The position numbers and the translations under genes were made by a program. Of a stretch of 64,000 nt of DNA, positions 57,026 to 64,000 are shown piece by piece; the stretch's first letter is position 1; each line of letters opens with the position of its first letter. The DNA is taken from contig BEHD01000002.1 of assembly GCA_002898355.1 (NCBI GenBank), positions 62,001-126,000 on the forward strand. The letters are read 5' to 3'. Under the pieces are notes generated by a model that searched no databases, was not told where the DNA came from, and worked only from the letters and a program-made list of their open reading frames with translations. Source of the DNA: an archaeon HR01. GTDB lineage: Archaea; Thermoproteota; Nitrososphaeria_A; Caldarchaeales; Caldarchaeaceae.

Positions 57026-58516
57026 CTATTTCCGTTTCTTCAACGCCATTTTGTAGAGCTGGTATGTGATGGCTATGGATAGGGCTACTGCGGCGGCCCT
57101 CATGGCTGAGAGCTGGGCTGGGTTCTCCAGGACCACTATCGTGGCCTCTTTGTCGGCGTCGAGGTTTACGGTGGCCGGTGTGAAGCTGGGAGGGTTGACG
57201 GCTTTCACCGTGTATTCGCCGGGTGGGAGGACCACGTATTCGCCCGTGTTCATAGTCTTTCTCACAGTGCCTATCTCCACCGTGACAGGGCCAGGGTATG
57301 GCCTGTTGTCGGGTCTGTGGAATGTGGTGGAGAGCTTGTAAAGCTGGACGGGGATGATGTAGCGTGTTCCAGGTGTGAAATAGATGTTTAGGGGCTTTGT
57401 GGGGAATCCGTTGACTGTGAGGGGGAAGCTGGCGTTCCTCACTGGCTTCAGCGACATACCTGCAGAGTATTCTGTGAAGGATGTGACCGACTCATAGACC
57501 ACCAACACCTCAGCCCCTAGACCCCTGTAGAGGGTGTTGGAGAGCTGTACACCCACATTTGCCACTGTCTCGTTGTGGACACTGTCCACAACCTTTATCC
57601 ATGCCAGAGGAGGATGGAGGAAGACCTCTGTTACACCCCCCTCCTCATCTCCCACCAAGACCTTGAATACCGACATACCTTCTACGGCATCGAATCTCGC
57701 CCTCGACGAGAGCCTGGAGACATCCAGCTCCCTGCTCACCACAGTTACCTCTGTCTCTTGGAGCGGTTCGTAGCCCGAGCCGGTGAAGGCCGATATCTGG
57801 ACAGTGTATCTGCCCAGCCCCAAAGGGACGAGCCCGCCAGGCCCTGTCTCACCCTCTCCGGGAAGCCTGAAGACCAGTAGGCGGCGCTGGTCTGGGTAGA
57901 GGAGCTGGCTGGCCACCAGCCTCGGCATCGTTAATGTGTAGGGTGTGCCTTGGAGGAGGCCGGTGTATGTTATGGCTTGCTGGGGTTCCAGAAGGTTGAC
58001 CATGTAAGGGCCTGTGGAGTTGGACTCTAGAGATATCTCCACCTCATCCCCTGGATGATGTATCTGTTCACCGCCTGCTCCCTCGAAGAAGGCATACCCC
58101 CTAGGCGGCTGCCGGAGAACCACCTCCACCGTCCCGTTGGAGAGTGGGGTTGTGAGAACCGTGATGGCCGGCTTCAAGACTGGCTGAACCCTGACTGTGA
58201 GCCGGTAGCCCTCGTCTGTGGTTAGGCCCCAGTCTCCCGGGCTGTCCAGTATGAAACTCTCTACGCCGCCGTCGATTATCTGGAGCTGGCGGAGGGGGCC
58301 GTCGGGTGGGTCGACTGTGAGGGAGCCGTTGCCCCCGAGAACCCTGACGCTCAAAGCCCAGCCGGTCCTCGCCTCCAGAACCCCGCCGTCGAGGTATGGC
58401 AGCATCAACTCACCGCCAAAACCCACCAGCCAGGTCTTGGCTCCGCCGCCTGCCTGGAAGGGGAGTACCAGCGTCGCAGCTAGGAGAAGTATGGGAGCTA
58501 TCACCACCTCCTCCAC
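57026..58516 (-). CDS. secreted membrane-anchored protein of MoxR/DUF58 operon
   Basis: Signal-like N-terminus, beta-rich repeats, C-terminal TM; start overlaps the upstream operon gene. Confidence 0.7.
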   Translation of the reverse strand: MEEVVIAPILLLAATLVLPFQAGGGAKTWLVGFGGELMLPYLDGGVLEARTGWALSVRVLGGNGSLTVDPPDGPLRQLQIIDGGVESFILDSPGDWGLTTDEGYRLTVRVQPVLKPAITVLTTPLSNGTVEVVLRQPPRGYAFFEGAGGEQIHHPGDEVEISLESNSTGPYMVNLLEPQQAITYTGLLQGTPYTLTMPRLVASQLLYPDQRRLLVFRLPGEGETGPGGLVPLGLGRYTVQISAFTGSGYEPLQETEVTVVSRELDVSRLSSRARFDAVEGMSVFKVLVGDEEGGVTEVFLHPPLAWIKVVDSVHNETVANVGVQLSNTLYRGLGAEVLVVYESVTSFTEYSAGMSLKPVRNASFPLTVNGFPTKPLNIYFTPGTRYIIPVQLYKLSTTFHRPDNRPYPGPVTVEIGTVRKTMNTGEYVVLPPGEYTVKAVNPPSFTPATVNLDADKEATIVVLENPAQLSAMRAAAVALSIAITYQLYKMALKKRK

Positions 58517-59235
58517 CTCCTCAGAGAGAGGGCCAGAAACCCGAGGACCGCTGATGCTGTTGCCATGGCAGCCAGCCCAGCTATTTCAGGCCATACAAGG
58601 GAGGTGGCTGCGGCCGGTGCGACTGTGGCTATCGCCGTTACTGCGGCTTTGAGGGTGTGGCCTGTGGCGAGTGGGCCGCCGTTCTTGGAGGATGTGAGGA
58701 GTAGGAGGCTGATGGTTGAGAGGGCTGTGGGTGTGGCCAGGAGCGCCGTCTCCGGATAGATGGGTGGGAGGAGGTTTAGGCTCTCGGATGAGCTGATGTA
58801 GGATAGGAGACCCCTCACGAGGAAGAGGAAGAGCCTTTCAGGTGTGGAGTATCCGCCGTATACGGCTCCGTAGAGCATGAGGGAGGAGATGTAGGCGGCG
58901 CAGTATGAGATGACGAGGCCGGACGGCGACTTGGCTGTTATCATGGAGATGGTGAAGACTATGGGTGTGGCTATTATGTAGCCTGCGGCCAGCGACACAA
59001 ACGGTGATGGGCTGGCCTCAACTATCAGAAGGTAGACCGAGTATATGGCGGGGACATAGACCATCACGAGGCCAACCCACTTAACCCTGTCGGCCCCCAC
59101 TATCATTAAGAGGGAGAGTGCGCCCAGCAGGGTGAAGGGGTTGGAGGAGTCGAAGACAGCTAGGTATAGGGCTGTAGCTATGAGGATTGGTGAGGAGGCG
59201 GCGGCCAGAGCCAGATATCTAGAGGTATTTGACAT
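58501..59235 (-). CDS. polytopic membrane protein of MoxR/DUF58 operon
   Basis: Multiple hydrophobic segments, overlapping neighbours. Confidence 0.7.
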   Translation of the reverse strand: MSNTSRYLALAAASSPILIATALYLAVFDSSNPFTLLGALSLLMIVGADRVKWVGLVMVYVPAIYSVYLLIVEASPSPFVSLAAGYIIATPIVFTISMITAKSPSGLVISYCAAYISSLMLYGAVYGGYSTPERLFLFLVRGLLSYISSSESLNLLPPIYPETALLATPTALSTISLLLLTSSKNGGPLATGHTLKAAVTAIATVAPAAATSLVWPEIAGLAAMATASAVLGFLALSLRRWRRW

Positions 59236-60493
59236 GTCTCGGCCTCCCGCTGTAGAGCCTGTAGAGGTTCAGCATCTGTGGTAGGAGGACGTGTTCGGGG
59301 AAGACCTGGATCTGTGGGACCTTCTCCCTGAGATGCCTAATCCTTGCCTCCTCAAGCTTGGCTAGGGTGGTGAAGAGTGGTCCTGGCCTGGAGGACTTGA
59401 CCGGGCATATTGGGAGGACAGAGGCCCCTGAGGTGGAGAGGTTTTTGAGAAGGGTTGCGAGCTCTCCGCCGCTCCAGTATGCGAACCTGCTCAGGATGAA
59501 TATTAGGTCTAGGTCTCCGAGTTCGTCCAGCTTCTCTGGCGGTGTATAGAAGCCTCCTGGCCGTATTCTCGAGACCTTGGATAGGACCTCCATGTAGTGG
59601 CTGCTGTATGATGTGGCTCTTAGGGAGATGTTGTCGGCCGCTCCCAAGGTTTTGACGTGTACTGTGTCGCCCTTCCTGAGGAAGGCAGATGTGAGGGAGA
59701 GGACCGTGGCCAGGCATCTGTCGAGTAGTGAGCCGACCGCCATGGATGGGCTGCAGTCGAGGATCAGGCCTATGCCTACACTGCTGAAGTGCTCGTATTG
59801 CTTGACCAGTATCTCATCCTCCATGCTCCTGGCTGTCCGCCTCCACGCTATCCTTCTAACCGGCTCGCCCTCCGTATACGGCTTCACCTGTCTGAAGACC
59901 TCGTCCGCACCCGTTAGCGGGTTAAGCCCCGAACCCCCCACGCCATCCCTACTTCTTATGATGCTCTCACCCAGCTTCAGACGGGTCTCCAACGCCGGCG
60001 ATGCCAGAATCCTTACAGGCTTGCCCGCCACCATCCTCCTAACCACCAGCATCGGCCCATCATATATTCTGACCACCGCAGGGCCTACGGTGTACTCTCC
60101 CCTCTTCTCCGCCTTCAGCCTGTATCTCAGGGTCAGGCTCCCGCCAGGCCCCAGCACGGCATATGTGGTGGGCGAGCCCTCCACCAGTACAAGCCCCTTG
60201 AAGACATCCTCCACCTCCACGTCAATTCCTTCATCCATCCTACTGCTGAGCTGGAGCACCACATCAACCGTCTGCCCCACCGATACCGCGGGAGGCGATA
60301 CCTGCCTCTCCACCGAAATCTTCTCCGGGCTTATCGAGGCCATCCTCCTAAAGGTCTGGACTATGTAGACTGCTAGGAAGACGGTGGTGGTGAGTAGGGA
60401 TAGGATGAGGGGTGGGTATACGAAGAAGGCTGTGGAGAGGGCTGTCAGGGAGTAGGCCGCCGCAAGGGCCCAGAGACCCCTAGAAGTCAGCAT
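59219..60493 (-). CDS. DUF58-domain protein
   Basis: GLNPLTGADEVFRQVKPYTEGEPVRRIAWRRTARSMEDEILVKQYE...LILDCSPSM. Confidence 0.9.
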   Translation of the reverse strand: MLTSRGLWALAAAYSLTALSTAFFVYPPLILSLLTTTVFLAVYIVQTFRRMASISPEKISVERQVSPPAVSVGQTVDVVLQLSSRMDEGIDVEVEDVFKGLVLVEGSPTTYAVLGPGGSLTLRYRLKAEKRGEYTVGPAVVRIYDGPMLVVRRMVAGKPVRILASPALETRLKLGESIIRSRDGVGGSGLNPLTGADEVFRQVKPYTEGEPVRRIAWRRTARSMEDEILVKQYEHFSSVGIGLILDCSPSMAVGSLLDRCLATVLSLTSAFLRKGDTVHVKTLGAADNISLRATSYSSHYMEVLSKVSRIRPGGFYTPPEKLDELGDLDLIFILSRFAYWSGGELATLLKNLSTSGASVLPICPVKSSRPGPLFTTLAKLEEARIRHLREKVPQIQVFPEHVLLPQMLNLYRLYSGRPRHVKYL

Positions 60494-61464
60494 TACCAGG
60501 GAACCTCTGCTCCTGCCAGGTAGTCCGAGACCACGGTCTGGAGGAGGTTGTAGTTGGGCGTTCTGGTGAGGCCCGAATACTCCGGCTTCAGTATTAGCCT
60601 ATGGTTTATGACTGGGAAGAAGCATCTCACCACATCGTCTGGTATGACGTATTTACGCCCCTCCATCGCAGCCCTGGCCTTGGCGGCGTAGAGTAGGGAT
60701 ATCTCAGCCCTCGGGCTTGCGCCTATGACGAGACGCTCATCCCTCCTCGAAGACTCCACAAGCCTCACGATGTAGTCTAGAATATCCTGGTGGACCTTCA
60801 CCGACTTGGCCTCCTCTATGGACCTCATGATGAGCTCGATGCCTACATAGTCGTTGATGGGTAGGCTGTCGCCGTGGATGTTCTTCAAGGCCAGTATCTT
60901 CTTCTCCTGTTCATGGCTGGGGTATGATAGGTTGATACGCATCATAAACCTGTCTATCTCCGCTTCGGGTAGGGGGTAGGTCCCCTCCAGCTCTATCGGG
61001 TTCTGCGTGGCCAGAACTAGGAACGGCTCCGGCAGCGGATATGTCTTACCCTCCACGGTCACCTGCCGCTCCTGCATAGCCTCCAGCAACGCAGACTGGC
61101 TTCTGGGTGGCGCCCTGTTAATCTCGTCTGCCAGGACTATGTTGGCGAATATGGGGCCTGCCCTAAACTCGAACTCGGAGGTCTTCCGGTTGAAGATGAA
61201 GCCCCCCAAAATATCGGATGGTAGTATGTCGGATGTGAACTGTATCCTACTGAAGCTGAGGCCTAGGACCATCGAGAAGGCCTTAGCCAGCATCGTCTTG
61301 GCAAGCCCTGGAACACCTTCGATGAGAAGGTGGCCGCCTGATAGAAGGGCTATCAGAAGCGCGTCAACGGCATCCTCCAGGCCCACGATAACCTTGGAGA
61401 GCTCAGCCCTCACCATCTCAGCCAGAACCGATGAATATGTCTTGGATTGGCTCCTCTCCATCAT
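60493..61464 (-). CDS. MoxR-family AAA ATPase
   Basis: HLLIEGVPGLAKTMLAKAFS, RIQFTSDILPSDILGGFIFN, LADEINRAPPRSQSALLEAMQERQVTVEG. Confidence 0.95.
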   Translation of the reverse strand: MMERSQSKTYSSVLAEMVRAELSKVIVGLEDAVDALLIALLSGGHLLIEGVPGLAKTMLAKAFSMVLGLSFSRIQFTSDILPSDILGGFIFNRKTSEFEFRAGPIFANIVLADEINRAPPRSQSALLEAMQERQVTVEGKTYPLPEPFLVLATQNPIELEGTYPLPEAEIDRFMMRINLSYPSHEQEKKILALKNIHGDSLPINDYVGIELIMRSIEEAKSVKVHQDILDYIVRLVESSRRDERLVIGASPRAEISLLYAAKARAAMEGRKYVIPDDVVRCFFPVINHRLILKPEYSGLTRTPNYNLLQTVVSDYLAGAEVPW

Positions 61465-61760
61465 CTCCCACCGCCAACCATCCTAGAGAACTCCTCCAAG
61501 GCCTTGATGGACTCAGCCGGGATGTCTGCCGGCCCTCTCCGCCTACGGTAGGCCTTCAAGAGCTTCCCGGCAGCTCGGCCAGCCTCGCCAAGCCTGCCCT
61601 CCTCCACCATATTCCAGAGGGTGGCGTAGGCATCCATACCCTCATACGGGCTCCCAGATGTTTTCTTCCGCCCTCCCCGCCTGTCACGGGGTGTGAAGGC
61701 CATGGATGATGCGCCCAACGCCACGAGGCCTGCTAGGATGTATAGGGCGGCCTCAGACAT
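61461..61760 (-). CDS. small membrane protein of MoxR operon
   Basis: N-terminal TM, charged helical remainder; translationally coupled to neighbours. Confidence 0.65.
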   Translation of the reverse strand: MSEAALYILAGLVALGASSMAFTPRDRRGGRKKTSGSPYEGMDAYATLWNMVEEGRLGEAGRAAGKLLKAYRRRRGPADIPAESIKALEEFSRMVGGGR

Positions 61761-62229
61761 TACTGGTCACGCTCCTCCAAACCCTCACATGGGCCACCAG
61801 GGACTCTAGGGATGACTTGAAGAGGTTCAGCTCCTCAGCCGTCGGCCTGTGGTCGCCGTACCTGACAGGCTCGTAGATATCGTACATCTTCCTAAGATGT
61901 TCAAGGACTTCGCCGCTTAGCCCCGGGCTGTTGGATACAAGCAGCTCCCTCAAGGTCTTCCCCTGGAATTTCTGCGGTGGGAGGACCTGTCTCAACACCT
62001 CTTGGAAGGAGTCGGTTACAGCCTTCTCCAGCTCCGTCTCGGCCAGCCTCTCCCGGAAGATTTTAAGGGAGTTGGAGAGGTCCAGCCCCAGAGCCTCATC
62101 CCCTTCCTCGGATGTTTTATTCTGCCGGCCTGCCAGATACTGCCTGTAGACAAGCCCCACAATCACGATTACCAAGATAATGTTGATGGCCAGCCAGAAA
62201 TTCGTCTCATACACCAGCGTCTCCAGCAT
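61753..62229 (-). CDS. DUF4129-like membrane-anchored protein
   Basis: TM then KAVTDSFQEVLRQVLPPQKFQGKTLRELLVSNSPGLSGEVLEHLRKMYDIYEPVRYG. Confidence 0.65.
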   Translation of the reverse strand: MLETLVYETNFWLAINIILVIVIVGLVYRQYLAGRQNKTSEEGDEALGLDLSNSLKIFRERLAETELEKAVTDSFQEVLRQVLPPQKFQGKTLRELLVSNSPGLSGEVLEHLRKMYDIYEPVRYGDHRPTAEELNLFKSSLESLVAHVRVWRSVTSNV

Positions 62230-62231
62230 CG

Positions 62232-62978
62232 CTAGCTCTTCACCACCATCTCCGCCTCCACATCAAAAACGGGGACATAGCTCTCGGGGAGAGAGACATA
62301 TAGGATAAGGCCGTCCACCACAACCCTCTCCTCCGCCTCGGCGCCGGCGAGGACCGTCTTGAATGGGCCCTGATATGGCCTGCGCATAGCCGTAAACCAT
62401 TCATAGACTACGTCTCCTTTGAAGGCCCTCATGTATAGGCTTTGGTCGACGAAGAAGATTACAGGTGTGCCCACGTAGTGGAATGAGCTGTTGGTGGCTG
62501 GTAGGCTGTAGCTGGCCTGGACCGTAGAGGTTCTGGAGGCGTGGTCAACCGAGATGGCCAGACCTGTGAGGCTCTGCCTGAACTCTCGGTATCTAACCCT
62601 CAGGATGACCTCAACACCCTCCACATCTATGTCGGTGAGCCATGTGGGTAGGAGGGAGAGGGGTGACGAGATTACAACCCTGTGAACACCCCTGGGAACC
62701 CTCAACTCCGCCACCCCATCCCTGTTGGTGAGGGCGGCCAGATCTCCCACCCTGACCAGAAGTGACTGGGCAGGCCTCCCAGTCCCCGCCGGCTGCATGG
62801 CCTCCAGCCACTCCACCTCAACCCTTAGGAGCCTTGCGAAGTCCGGTGTCGAAGCCTCCCCACCACCGCCTAGGGAGGGTGTGATTCTGGGGATGGGTGG
62901 GAGGATGTTGAAGATGTTAAAAAGGAGTACGGCTAGGGCTATAGCCGTAGCTAGGCCAGCCTTCTCAAGCCTGTTCAT
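62232..62978 (-). CDS. membrane-anchored extracytoplasmic protein of MoxR operon
   Basis: N-terminal TM, beta-rich ectodomain; operon context. Confidence 0.6.
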   Translation of the reverse strand: MNRLEKAGLATAIALAVLLFNIFNILPPIPRITPSLGGGGEASTPDFARLLRVEVEWLEAMQPAGTGRPAQSLLVRVGDLAALTNRDGVAELRVPRGVHRVVISSPLSLLPTWLTDIDVEGVEVILRVRYREFRQSLTGLAISVDHASRTSTVQASYSLPATNSSFHYVGTPVIFFVDQSLYMRAFKGDVVYEWFTAMRRPYQGPFKTVLAGAEAEERVVVDGLILYVSLPESYVPVFDVEAEMVVKS

Positions 62979-62984
62979 CCACCG

Positions 62985-63620
62985 TTGGGGTGTTCGGGTA
63001 TCCTATTAGTTTTTACGGAAATACCTAAAGAGGAGGCGGTCTCGATGGTCTTATTGGACGGCTTGGCTGACGAAGGCTCTGAGACAGTCGTAAAGCCTGT
63101 GAGGTTCAGGATTGGTCGGGAGGGTGTAGCGGAATCTGTAGGCGTTGATGTGGGGTGGTTTACGGCTAGGGGGTATGGGGAGCTGGAACCCGACGGCCTA
63201 CTACGGCTAAGCCCTGTGGAAGCCCTCTACCTCACCAAGTATGGGAGGGTGGCCGTTGAAGACGATTCGGGGCATGTTATGGGGTTTGAGGAGCTTTTCA
63301 GCCGTCTGGCCGAAAAGACAGCCAACCTCTGGCGGGACTACGTCATATACATGGACCTCAGGAACCGGCGATACGTGGTGAAGGAGGGGTTCAGCCCACA
63401 TCTGAGGTTCCGGGTCTTTGAGAGGGGGACATACCCTGAGTCGGCCGCCAAATACCTGATTATACCGGTCTATGAGGGGGATGACGTGGTTGTGGAGGAG
63501 CTGCTGGAGTATGTGAGGGCTTGCAGGGCCATGAATAAGACAGCTGTTGTGGCTGTGGTGGATAGGCGTAACGAGATAGTCTACTACACGGTCTCCCTCG
63601 TAAACCTGATAAACCCCTAG
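62985..63620 (+). CDS. endA: tRNA-splicing endonuclease-like protein, probably non-catalytic subunit
   Basis: VIYMDLRNRRYVVKEGFSPHLRFRVFERGTYPESAAKYLIIPVYEG...NKTAVVAVVDRRNEIVYYTV; start may be internal. Confidence 0.85.
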   Translation: MGCSGILLVFTEIPKEEAVSMVLLDGLADEGSETVVKPVRFRIGREGVAESVGVDVGWFTARGYGELEPDGLLRLSPVEALYLTKYGRVAVEDDSGHVMGFEELFSRLAEKTANLWRDYVIYMDLRNRRYVVKEGFSPHLRFRVFERGTYPESAAKYLIIPVYEGDDVVVEELLEYVRACRAMNKTAVVAVVDRRNEIVYYTVSLVNLINP

Positions 63621-64000
63621 GTGGATGTTTTGAATTGGGCCGCCTACATCCGGATGACCAGGCCCCCCAACTCCATCCTCATGTATCTGGCTGTTCTGGT
63701 GGGTGTCCTCTTCTCGGACAGCCGCAACCTAACACCTGCAACAGCAGTCCTATCCTTCGCCACAGCCTACGGCCTCAACGGAGCCTCGATGGTCGTCAAC
63801 GACTACTTCGACCGGGAGACCGACGCAGTAAACAGACCCGAGAGGCCCATACCATCTGGGGCTGTAAAACCCGCCGAGGCCATCCGCTATTCTATCCTAC
63901 TCACGGCGGTCGGTCTTGCGGCCTCAGCCCTCACATCACCGGCCTGCCTGGCTGTCGCATCGGCGGCCTACCTCACCTCCTTCCTATACAACTGGAGGCT
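63621..64000 (+). CDS. UbiA-family prenyltransferase (digeranylgeranylglyceryl phosphate synthase-like), partial
   Basis: VDVLNWAAYIRMTRPPNSILMYLAVLVGV...VVNDYFDRETDAVNRPERPIPSGAV; NDxxDxxxD motif; runs off the window. Confidence 0.9.
   Translation, partial: MDVLNWAAYIRMTRPPNSILMYLAVLVGVLFSDSRNLTPATAVLSFATAYGLNGASMVVNDYFDRETDAVNRPERPIPSGAVKPAEAIRYSILLTAVGLAASALTSPACLAVASAAYLTSFLYNWR

Noticed and set aside
1-64000. CRISPR arrays or Cas genes
   Set aside because: No regularly spaced 24-37-bp repeats or Cas-like proteins seen on reading.
1-64000. tRNA or rRNA genes
   Set aside because: No convincing TPsiC-arm plus acceptor pattern noticed in intergenic regions; tRNAscan-SE would be needed to exclude intron-containing or permuted tRNAs.

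Overview
This is a 64 kb window of archaeal chromosome, probably a thermophile of the Thermoproteota/Aigarchaeota type. Supporting signs are an archaeal 7S SRP RNA, an archaeal FBP aldolase/phosphatase, a UbiA lipid prenyltransferase, a tRNA-endonuclease-like protein without the canonical Tyr/His, and many leaderless genes with TATA boxes. The left ~35 kb is accessory: a partial IS110 transposase, a MITE-like inverted-repeat element, a DDE transposase remnant, two VapBC pairs plus a decayed PIN gene, two HEPN-MNT pairs, a DUF4258/DUF2283 pair, a decayed RelE-like toxin, and several genes broken by in-frame stops. Inside it are more unusual modules: a NrfD/FeS/cupredoxin redox locus with a collagen-like linker next to an HTH-RDD regulator, a methyltransferase/ATP-grasp fusion, a Hod/QDO-like alpha/beta-hydrolase whose nucleophile position is Ala, and a truncated duplicate of FBP aldolase/phosphatase. 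The right half is more ordered: a probable amine/amino-acid catabolic island (Pot-type ABC transporter, two GSAM-like aminotransferases, two saccharopine-dehydrogenase-like proteins, P5C-dehydrogenase-like ALDH, Mo-hydroxylase large subunit), a ModE plus molybdate/tungstate ABC locus, a second orphan Mo-hydroxylase large subunit, a MoxR/DUF58/DUF4129-like operon, then the endA-like gene and ubiA. The SRP RNA gene at about 34946-35269 lies in a stretch covered by a spurious antisense ORF extension. All family calls come from reading motifs by eye. No searches were run.
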